NCBI RefSeq assembly: GCF_000485595.1
Contig: NW_014577244.1
Span: 148,773-184,567 of the forward strand
Reading direction: 5' to 3'
Source of the DNA: Priapulus caudatus
Taxonomy: Eukaryota > Priapulida > Priapulimorpha > Priapulimorphida > Priapulidae
Length of the DNA stretch: 35,795 nucleotides
Made by a program: the position numbers and the translations under genes. The notes beneath the pieces were generated by a model, which saw only the letters and a program-made list of their open reading frames with translations, searched no databases and was not told the DNA's origin. Below, in pieces: positions 1-11,800 of the stretch; the first letter of the stretch is position 1; each line of letters opens with the position of its first letter.

Positions 1-115
1 GTGCCTTGATAGAGATTGCTTATACCGAAAATCTAGTCATTGGTCTACCATGAAGTCGATTTGTAATGACGAATACAGTGTCCTAAAATGAAATTGAAAT
101 GTTTTTTTTTATTAG

Positions 116-182
116 GCATCCAGATAAAAACCAAGATCCAACAGCACAGGACAAGTTTATCGCAATAAATGAAGCATATCAG
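116..182 (+). CDS. DNAJC16: DNAJC16 exon: J-domain HPD
   Basis: A T-rich tract and ATTAG precede the exon, and CAG|gtgaag ends it. Base 116 completes a split codon (TGG is likely, since Trp precedes HPD in relatives). The next codons give HPDKN, the motif that stimulates HSP70 ATPase, then KFIAINEAYQ, the helix III side of the J domain. Confidence 0.93.
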
Positions 183-2787
183 GTGAAGTAAAATAAGGTG
201 TAGTCTTCTAGTTTGGGACCCAGGCCCTCATTTTTGTAAGTGTGCTAAACAAAGCCGATCAGGCCGCTTAACTACTAATAAACTATAGCACTCATCAACC
301 GCCTGCCAAACTTAATTTCCTGCAGAGATGGCAGATCTTAAGTAGAGTAAAATTGGTAGCAGTCGAAAATGTAACCTCACACCTGTGGCACAAATTTAAG
401 GCGAGTTTTTTCGCCAACATGTGCCATATATAATTCGCCAGTGGATATTTAACCGTATACGGCAGAATATCCACTTCCGTATTTTACCATGCAGTGCTTC
501 TAATTGGCTAGTATATTTATGTATGTGTATATAATATGTATGTTAGTATGATGTGTTGGTTTCGTATTGGAAACGGATTCTCCGGAAAATAGCTTCTACA
601 ATCAAACGGGGCTACAAATGTGTAGAAATAAATGGGATTTGAACCTAAAAGTTTTCTAGATAGCTAAACCTTGATGGATTCGAACGTAATGTCGATGACA
701 TCATAAATATACTAGCCAATCAAATTGTGGTGTACGGTAAAATAGCGGAAGTGGATATACTCTGCCGTATACGGTTAAATATCTACTGCCTATATCAGGG
801 GATGTGATGTATGCTGTTGGTCACAAGAAACGGTAGCAGAATCTCTGCTTGATTTGTGCATAGATATGACCAGGAGCTAATAATGACAAAGGAGTAAGAC
901 ACGATTTGGTACTGATTTCACTACATTTTTGTCGTACGAGTTCGATGTGAATAAAAATACAAATGTATACAAACATGAGCTTCTTTTGTTCACTGGTACT
1001 ATTCTATCTTCGGTAGTATTACAAACCACGTAGCTTCCTTCGTTTTGACATAATTCATACTTTTGCACGACATGGTTTTCACGTTAGTTACCATATTCTG
1101 GCGATGCCAAGCTCCAAATTCGCACACACAGCTACTTGATGGAGGCACTGCAGGGATCGCCTCAGGCAGCGCCAGCGGCAACTGTACGTGGGCTAGAGCT
1201 AACGGTTGCTATGCAATTAATGCAAAACACATGTGCGAAAAGCTACAATTGGCTGGAGCATCAGTTTACTCATAACAATTCATACACATCATTCCTCCAC
1301 GGGTGAAGTAGTTCAGATATTTTACCAGCACAGCGTTTATTTAAAAAAAACTGCGGGATTCAACCATAAAAACAAGGCATTCTAACTATAGTTTAAATGT
1401 AAAATAGTTTTAATTTTTAAACCCAGCATGGGTGCAACGTAACTTAATTTCTAGGCGAATTTTCTGAACTCGACTAGGCTACGGCCGAAAAGCCATGGCG
1501 CGCCTCCTTCAAGTAGCTGTGTGTGCTAATTTGGAGCTTGGCCTCGCCAGAATACGGTAACTAACGTGAAAACCATGTCGTGCAAAAGTACGAATTATGT
1601 CAAAACGAAGGAAGCTACGCGGTTTGTAATACTACGGGAAGATAGAATAAGGACCAGTGAACAAAAGAAGCTCATATTTGTATACATTTGTATTTTTATT
1701 CACATCGAACTCGTACGACAAAAATGTAGTGAAATCTGTACCAAATCGGTGTCTTACTCCTTTGTCATTATTAGCTCCTGATATGACGTTATTTACATAA
1801 ATATACTAGATTATAACATTTTCTACTCTACTATTTTACTCTACTATTAAACCCTTTGCAATTATGCAGGAAATTTGACGTAAGTGAAATGTAGTGGCTG
1901 GTTGTGTGTGTGATCTTACAGACTACGCTTCCAGTCTACGACAAGATGTGTACTAAACGAACTTATTGGATTGGGAGTAATTAGTAGTAGCCTTGGCAGC
2001 TAACATATAAGAGCTATGGCAAAAATCAAGAGCTGCTTGAATTACAGAAATATGCCCAATGCGATTCTACACAAGCTCCCTGTTTTACTTCACTGTAGTT
2101 CTTTTATTCAGTTGCTATCAGATTCCGAACAAAGGAAGCATTATGACAACTTCGGCTACACTCAAGACACACCACAACGAAGGGGAGGGGGCGGATTTCC
2201 TCGTGACTTTGATCCGTTCGAAGACTTTTTCCAGTTTCATCCTGGGTCTGGGTTCACGTTCCGTTTTGGCAAGAGTGGAGCTGGAACGGAATCAGTTTTC
2301 AGCAAACAACGAATAACTCTGTGGTAAGATGTCAGACGAGCATCAACTTTTAAGGGTTGGTTAAGGTTTCATTGCAGGTAATAAATCACAGATGCATCCT
2401 GCAGATTTTCACGTGATTAGACACGTCATCTTTTTCTGATTATATATGGTCTTAAATGATGTAATTTTCATTATTTGATGAATATGGTGTAAGCTGCTTT
2501 GTAATCCATTAATTGTAGATAAACCTGTGTATGGAAATTCCTTATCTATAAAAAATTATTGTGTAGTGAGTGATTCAGTATCAATATCCATGCAATGTAT
2601 ATACCTTTTTTTCACAGGACATATGAGAATACCATAGTACCAAAGAGCAAATACAAGCCCTACATTATATTTGCCTATAAGGATTGGTGTATGCTGTGTA
2701 TGCATGCAGAACTTCTATGGGAACGATTGACCAAAGATCTTGAGGGAATAGGTGTGTAATATCTCTGTAGTAGCTTTCCCATGCTCA

Positions 2788-2821
<34 letters not shown>

Positions 2822-5800
2822 ACAGGGGATGATTAATACCTTTGACCTGTGACTTTGCTCCTAATGACATAACAGTTAAACAGTAAACAGAGACCGAATT
2901 GAATGTACATGTGCAAAGTGGCGGTATCATTGCGCAGTTTCATCTTAACCTGGTAACCTGGACCTCTCAGTAGAACAATAGTGTGTGCCTGCCTGTGTGT
3001 GTGCGTGGGTGTGTGTGTGCATGCGTGCGTGCGTGTGCGTGTGCATGTGTGTGCCTGCCTGTGTGTGTGCGTGTGTGTGCATGCGTGTGTGTGTGCGTGC
3101 GTGTGTGTGCATGCGTGCGTGCGTGTGTGCGTGACGTTAGTAAGCGGCGCTCCCGTGTGCGTGACGTTAGTAAGCGGCGCTCCCGTGTGCAGGTATCGGC
3201 TATGCGACGGTGCACACACAGCTGCAGCCTGAGCTCGCGCGGCGAGTGCGCATCCACAGCGTGCCCGAGATCGCGATCGTCATCGACGGCCGCGTCTTCC
3301 ACCACAAGGACGGCGTCGAGAAGTTCTCCTCCATCGTCGGATTCGTGCGAACGTCGTTCCCGTACGAGGTGAGAGGCGATCACGCGTCGAAATTTCTGCT
3401 AAAATCTAATCGAAATTGTAGCTTTATGGATGCATATCTGTGCAAATATATGTATATACAGGGTTCGAAATCATAACGGGCCCGATGCCCGTATTTTAAG
3501 GCTCGGTATCTCGGATTGTGGTGAGAGCAAAGTTATTTAAAATATACATGGCAACTGTAAAAGAGGCGGAAGAATAGGAATATTTCCGCAGAGGAAATTG
3601 ACTTCATAATTTATGAAGTGGTACAGAGAAAGAGGACTGTTTGGAAGTTTTGCTGGCAACTGGCAGCTGTAGTTAATAAAAAGACATGGCAAGCTGTGAC
3701 TAAAACAGTTAATGCCATATCCAACAAGCCACAAACTCAAGATGAGGTGAGTATATGGGTGTGTGTGCGTGTGAGGTGATGTGAGTGTAGGTGAGGTGAG
3801 GTGAGGTGGGGGTGTGTGTGTTCAACTTTCATGTCTGCCAGGAAAAACTCAACCCTATCTTTGCCTGATTTGGCTGGTTCCTTAGATGTTTATATTACTC
3901 AACCTTTTTATTTGCTCTTGCCATGAAATCAACTAACCGGCCCTACGGAACGTTGTTTTTCTCTGCCCTATATGTCCCAAACATTAGCTTTATCATTCAA
4001 GACGTATGATCCACACAGTAAATGATCAGTGTGGGTGTGTGTGAACGCGTGCGCGTGTATGATGATGATGGAGACGTACCTAAATGCCTATTTGTGCATA
4101 CGAATGTAAACCATTGTAAAAATTTCAAATTTCAGTCTTTTATTTAAAAAAAAAGTTGCAGTATCCAGGGAATGATGCAGGCCTTTAATTTGCCTGGCGG
4201 GCCTGTAAAATCGCTTACCTACAAGCCCGGCGGGCGTGTACATTTTCAAACTAATTTCTACCCCTTATATATATATAGCTTTATGCATATATATGTGCAT
4301 GATGGAAAGGTCATATTCGTACAGTGGTGAGGCGATCGGAGTCATACATCACACTCTTACCTGCCTGTTTGTTTTGCTTTCACTCACTACTCTATTCATT
4401 AGGTCCATGGTTTCCAATTCATTTTTACCCTAAATTGGCCACTTACACTTACAGAACCTCCTGATCCTCACACCTATGATGTAATTAATTCACCGTCATT
4501 TATTACCTTGCTTCAATCACCCTCCACCTACATTGCCGTCAATGCCTATCACTGTGGGCTGTAACATTATACTATAGGGAAATAATTTGTCTACCTATTA
4601 ATACTAACTTTTAAAGAATCGTGTATGCTTGTTAGGATTTGTCATAATAGAGCTGTCATTGGTATTCCGGCACGGGTCATGACGCTGCTACATCGGCGTA
4701 GTCGTAGACGATCAAGTTAATTTCTTTCAATCTCGAAGCTGATATATTACAAGTTTCTTGCTAGTGGTGACACTGGTACATCGGCGTAGTCGTAGACAAT
4801 CAAGTAAATTTCTTTCAATCTCGAAGCTGATAAAAAACGCATTTCTTGCAAGTGGTACGCTGCTACACGGGCCCTCGTAGACGACCGCGTTAATTTCTGC
4901 TGCTCTCAGTGCTGACAGGCGACGTCTCTTGCAGCTGGTGACGCTGCTACGTAAGCAGCACTACCTGGACAGCTTCCTGGACGGCGGCGAGGAGAACAAG
5001 GTGCGCGTCGTCTACTTCGGTCGCCACGACAAGCCGAAGCTGCGCTACCTCACCGTCGCCTTCCTCTTCCGCGACTACGCGCGCTTCATGTACGGCGTCG
5101 CGTACCGCGCCGAGACGGAGGCGGCTTGCGCGCGCTACGGCGTGCCGCGCGACGGAGAGACGATCCTCATATTCAAGGAGGACGACGATCGGCCGGCGGC
5201 ATCTCTGTCCATGCTCGACATCCCGACGGCGTCCATGCGCGAGTTCGTCGACGCCAACAAGCTGCTCGTGCTGCCGCGGCTGTCGTCGCCGCGCCACCTC
5301 GACGCGCTGTGCCCCGTCGAGGCGTCGTGCACGCGCCGCCGCGTCTGCATCGTGCTGCTCGTGAGCCGCTGCGCAGACGACCTCGCTCACCGCGCCGCGC
5401 TGCGCCGCTACGTGGCGCGCGGCGGGGGCGCGGCGGGAGAGCACGTGCGGTTCGCGTACGTCTACCGCGAGGCGCAGCCGGAGTTTGTCGGCTCGCTGCT
5501 GCAGGAGGACGACCGGCTCAACGATTCTGTGGCCAGCGTCGTCATCATGTGGCGTCCGTCGGAGGACAAGGTCAAGTACGAGTGAGTAGAGGTTTCGAGA
5601 GTTTACGCCAGCAACGCGCGTTGAAGAAAATCGTGTTCGTTTTCTGTAACTGTCGTAAAAGTTGCCAAAACTATCGCAAGTCCAAGGACGTTATACGCTG
5701 TGTATGTACATAAAATATGCAAATATTATGACAGGGTTCACCCCAGTCCTCTAATGCATGTTGGGTCCGATATGCTTTCGAAGTTGAAGTTAATTTGTGA

Positions 5801-8800
5801 CAACTTATAAATCCTCCAATGTGTCTTAATTGCATAATCGACATGCCTTAATCTCCAGCTGTGTTTACTTAAGACTTTACTCCTTTAAATCTCATTCCTA
5901 ACACAGTTTTGACAGCTTGATGAATATGTCTCCGAACTGATTGGGTTTATCTGTGTATTGGAGTGGCTTACGACATAGATAAACCCATTACAACAAAATC
6001 AGGAATGAATAGATAAACCTGATTGCCTGGAATGCCTTCCAAAATTCCTAGTGAGAACCCTGTATGACATTCTAGACTTATGATAGTCGTAACTTTTAAG
6101 ATACCGACACAATATGTTTAGAGCCATTGATGATGGAGCATGCATCTAGACCACCGTTCTTATAATGATAGTTGATACTGTGATGGTTAAAGTTTGAGCG
6201 GTTGGCACTGTGCACTCTCCTTAACTGTAATCATACCTGTGCTTACGTATCTAGCCGTGGTTCCTGTACTCTGTGCTCTCTGTACGCGTGTGTGTGCGTG
6301 GGAGGGATGTGGTGTCTAATGGTGGGTAAATTACTAATACGGGCAGCTGCGCATGTGCAGGTGGGTGGAGAGCGGTTGGAGCGCGGACCCGGAGTTCCGA
6401 TCGCAGGAGCACCTCGACACGGCGATCCGCTCGTTTCTAGGTGGTGGCTGCGAGCTCACGCGCGAAGCCATGCTGAAGAACCTCATAGACGAACATGCGA
6501 AGAGTAAGTCTCCATCACCGCGTTACCGTGGTAACCACTGTTAGATCTCGCTCCATTCTCGCCGTCAGCATAGAAGCCCGTGTTGGATTCCGCTAAACTG
6601 TCACTGTTACCCTTAGAAACAAGTGTTAGCATTTACTCCACCATTGCTGTTACTACTGAAACAGTTATTAGAATTCCATCACTATTACCTTAGAAACAAG
6701 TTCGGTCCTGTCTCTGGTCTTTGCCACAATTATGTGAGCTTCTATAGATCAGTGAGGTTAGTTTGCCATTAGTACCTGTAGATGGCGCTGATAAACGTGC
6801 GACTGTATTGCGTGCTGTGTCATTACATGCATGGTCAGCAGGATAGCAATGTTAGTTGGCTGTCTGTACCTGCAGATGGCGCTGCTGGACACATAACTAT
6901 GCAGCGGGTGTTTTGTTGCAGGCGTGGTCGGCAGGATTGTGAGCAGGTGCCTCTCCCTATACGAGTACATCGTGTGGGACATCACGAGAGATGAATTTCT
7001 ACCACTGTTCTCCATCATCATATCAATCGCCTTCATCTTGGTCGGTGGATATGTGATGGCATACCTTGTGTACGTACCTCTCTTGATTCGGTAGCTTGAT
7101 GTTACAGATGACAGAAATTGCAGAGACTATTGCATTCAATGGCATGCTATTGCTTTTTAGTTAATGTGATATCTGATGTTTTTATTCCTAAATAGCGAAA
7201 GTAATAAGTTCTTGTTGATGACCTATGCTCCCCAAGAAACTGATTGGTTTATGTCAAGTTTAGTGAAACCTGTGTTAGCGGACACCTCTATAGAATGAAC
7301 ACGTATCTATAAAGAAGACGTTCGTCATCCCCCTTAGGTGACAGTTATACAGTGAACCCTCCTTCATAGACTGGACACCTGTCTATAAAGAACACTTCTA
7401 GCACTTCCTCTGAGTAACAAGACCCTTGTATGCAGGTGTCAGTGTAACTCAATAACCCTATTTAAGTGATTCGTTATATCACTGTCTGGACGTTTGTCAG
7501 TTAGCCGTAACCTCACTGACAGCGATGTTTCTCTGCTGCAGGAATCTAGAGGAAGAGAACGTGAGTCGAACAAAAGAGGAGCGCAATGAGCTTCGCAAGA
7601 AGAAGGATCTCGAGAAGCTGTGAGTTTGGCTTCAGTAGTTTCTAGTAGGCTTATAGGCTTCCTCTCGTACACCGCATATTTCCCAATATCGTCTCTGTCT
7701 GAGACTCTCCACCATTTAGGTTGTTTGTTATAAAAGTTACTGAAGCAGTATTACATGTAGCTATTGCCGTGGTTATGTAATCATGTAAGCACTATACGCG
7801 TTGAAGATATTAAATGGTGACACCTTTATAAATGAGTTGCACCAATCAGGTGAGATCCTGCCTGTGCATTTATTAATGACATCACTAGATGAAAATATCA
7901 TACCTTAACATGCGACATTTCATGACACTGTTTTACATATTGAGACGTGACATTATGCGACAGTGTTATGTGTTGATGAGTGACGTTGTGTGACAGTACT
8001 GCCTGTTGACGCGTGACCTTGCGTGATAATGTTATGTGATGAATGAACGAAGTTGCACGAAGGCGAAGTGTGACGTCGCGTGACAGTGTTGCATGTCGAT
8101 GCGTGACGTGACGTTGTAAAGTGCGACGTCGCGTGACAGTGTTGCATGTCGATGCATTACGTTGCGTGACGTTACATTGCGAATGCAACGTCGCGTGACA
8201 GTGTTGCATGTCGATGCATTACGTTGCGTGACGTTACATTGCGAATGCAACGTCGCGTGACAGTGTTGCATGTCGATGCGTGACGTTGTGTGATGTGACA
8301 TTGCAGACCTAAGGCGGTGTCACTGTACGAGCTGCACGGCGGCACGTACGACGGATTGGTACGGCTGCTGAAGCCGGGATGCCGCACCATCATCATCTTC
8401 GTTAACGACGAGATCAAGCAGCATCTGCTGGAGCGATTTGTGCAGACGATCTACCCGTATCGCTGGTACGTTGACATCCCTCGTCAGGCACAGAAGAACC
8501 GATGCTTGTGGAACGTGAAGAACCAGAACGAGAAACAGATTTGTTGTAGTTAATCGCTTATTCAACTCTAATGAATGTGATAAGTAGAGGAATCTGTTTT
8601 GCGCACTGGCTTCTATTCAATGTAACGTTAAATTGCGTCGCGATCGTGAATAATGGATTACATCAATAAATAAATTTTCGTCAATCGTGGTTTTTGTTCA
8701 ACTTGCAGCAATAAAAGTCTCGCGTTCGCATATGTCCAACTGGAAACGCAGACAGACTGGTATCGTCGTCTGCTGCTGCAGACCTTGGGCCCGATAGGGA

Positions 8801-11800
8801 GTGTGCGACCGCTAAACATCAACCCAAAGAACTGCCTTGGCACAGTGCTGTCGCTCAACGGCCATCGCAAGTACTACTGCATATACCACCCCAAGCATCC
8901 AGGTATGAACAATGAACCATCTGCTGTTAATTGACCTACCTGCCTAGTGTGATTGGCAGGTAGGTCTAGCCAGTCATAGCTGTGATAAGGGTATTCTAAC
9001 AAGTGCTGCGTAGCGACAGCGCTCATCTAACATCTACTGCAGTGACTCTGTGGTAGAGTGGTGGGATTCTAGTAAACCCTGTTAGTCTCAAATGTGTTCA
9101 CATACACGCCGAAACAGTGGAAGGCACAGGGATGGTATCAGGAACCTTCTCAAAGGAATGTTCGTTGGGATCGTTATGAAAGTTTCCACGAGTGGCTGCG
9201 TAACGTTACAGTGTTCAGTTATTAAAGATGGAAGCTCCCCATCGTACGTAGTAGCAACAAACTATTTGCAAGACGAATAGGTAAGCACTCATCCATCTTA
9301 CCTACGCAAGCCTCAGGCTTGAATAGAGAGCTGCCACCTGTAAACTAATTAATGCAGGCAAAAAAACTACACAGTCCACCACCACGGCTGGCAGTGGCCA
9401 CTGGCAGTGGCATACTTTACATGTAACACACTGACAGTACAGAATGCAATAGAAATTATAGGATTTAAGAGCATAAACCTTCTTCAACCAAATTTAGCTT
9501 TTTGAAATTTCACTGTGACATTGTAGCCTCATACATCCAGGTATGTATAGATTCTACTAGCAAACCCGGCCAGTCAATTCTTTCTACAGTAAACAAATTT
9601 ATCCATGTTTAACCCGCCATCTTGAGGGTCAAAAGGCTATCCGACACTTAATCTTCGCAATCGTCGCAGAAAGTACATTTCATGGTTTTTTCAATAAAGC
9701 CATAAAAATGCTTGGTCATCTGCTGAAACAAAAAAGTTTTCCAATCGCGTCCGTCAGACCATGTCCTCAAAAAATGTCTAAAATCTGCCTATGCCCATTG
9801 AACTTTGACCTGTGACCACCAATTTTCGGCACAGTGATGGTTTTCTTACCATGATGCCTATACACCGACTATCACGAGCCTTAGGTCGAGCCGTTTAGAT
9901 TTGTGCCGCCAATTCTGCATTTCCTCCACTATACCTTAAGTAAGGAGGAATGTTCCCCCTTCTTTTACACCTCTTGACCTTTGACCTTTGACCCCCAGCT
10001 TCGACATCCCAACTCGTTTTGATGATCCTCCCTCACTGACTATGTCAGATGAGCTAAAAACACTGCTTGGTAACAGTGCATCGTAAAGTCAAGAATTTGG
10101 CTGGCACACATGTAAAACATGAGTAAACTGAGCTAGCTTGACCAACCGAGCAACAATATCTAGGCGTGGGGGATATTTTACTCTGATGAATGGGTCAATT
10201 ACTTACTGTCTTGCACAAGGGAGAGACAGGGTCGGTTATGTCAGTGGACACCGACAAGTATGAGAACATAACATAACATCAGAAGTAGATAATAGGGAAG
10301 GAGTGTGACTTAGAATACCTACGATTTACTACGCGTAACTCAACCAACTTGAGCTCAAATCGTACACAGTACATTCGCCTAACATTGTGCGAAATCGTTT
10401 CCTCGTATACACCCGCAATCCGGAGATACAGACTAAAACGTACGACACGATTCTCCATTCTGTTGGCAGCAGATCGACCCCATAACCCGCCTAACTTGAA
10501 ACAATAGGCAGCTAATAACGACTCTTGCGCTCTCGGCGATGCGGTGTGGCTCGCTGGGAGATTGGAGCGGGAGCTGCTGCTGATTGCAGTGGGCGTGCGT
10601 GCGTGGGGGGCATACCAGCTGTAAATAGCTCAAAGATTAGCTCGCCGAGTGTTGCGTCGATGTCCAATCTCCCAGCGAGCCACACCACATCGCCGAGGGC
10701 GCAAGAGTGCACAAGAGTCGTTAGTAGCTGCCTATTGTTTCAAGTTAGGTGGGTTATGGAGTCGATCTGCTGCCAACAGAATGGAGAATCGTGTCGTACG
10801 TTTTAGTCTGTATCTCCGGATTGCGGGTGTATACGAGGAAACGATTTCACACGATGCTAGGCGAATGTACTGTGTACGATTTGAGCTCAAGTTGGTTGAG
10901 TTACGCGTAGTAAATCGTAGGTATTCTAAGGCTAGTAAATGACGAATTTCCCTTGTTTATTGAAGTCACACTCCTTCCCTAGTATCTACTTCTGATAACA
11001 TGTCGTGTGCAGGGGAGGTGGTATGGAGTTGGTTACATTGAGAGGAGGGAAGAGAAGGAGGGTATTGGCTTCTACTGTGTTACTAGTCTACAAAACTGTC
11101 TATCTAAACATGGCTTGCATTTACGATGTACAATCAGACGATTTACTATCAACAGGTGTATGTCTGTTAGGTTTTCAGTGGAATGGAAATAAAAGTTTTA
11201 TGCAGGCATTCAGATGCAAGTGTTTAGTAGATATAGGTAGATAGATATTTCCAAGAGCATATAAAGAAGGAGAGCGTACAACGGTGAAATGCTGAAACCA
11301 TGTTGCAGTATTAGTCAAATTAAGAAACTTTCCCCGTTTTATTTTGTTCCCAGTATTATTGATCAGCTGTCCTACCTTGTTAATATAAAACAAACCGCAT
11401 GTCCCTACGATGCGGCCTACGCTGAGATAATGAGCGGTGAAAATCGACTCGATTTACTGTCTCTTGCTTTGTGGCCAGTGTATTGCTTCCGGTCGCCGTT
11501 GTGTAGCGCCATGGTAGCGCTGACTCACGTCAGTACTACAGAGTTTACTATACATCCAGCATGAGGTGGGCACAGGTGGGGGTCATCAGTATGGCAATCA
11601 ATAACAGACGTCATTCATTCCATTTGTCAATCATTGACGGAAACACGTGAGGTTTCCCGATGTTATCTCAAAGCGAGAGACAGTCACAGTAAACAGTAAT
11701 CTCGAGTCGGTTTTCGGGAAAATACCGTTTTTCGGTGATTTTCACCGCTCATTATCTCAGCGTAGGGGCATCGTAGGGACATGCGGTTTGTTTTATATAA

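Noticed and set aside
2833-3383. His/Thr- and Cys/Val-rich open frames over the GT repeat
   Set aside because: They are translations of a dinucleotide microsatellite.
4947-5444. 165-codon reverse-strand open frame
   Set aside because: It is antisense to the GC-rich DNAJC16 exon; the lack of stops follows from GC-rich third positions, and the residues (Arg/Ala/Val-rich) match no family.
9044-9110. tRNA-like start (TGGTAGAGTGG, like an A box)
   Set aside because: No matching B box (GTTCGANTCC-like) at the right distance and no cloverleaf arms; a tRNA-derived SINE remains possible but unsupported.
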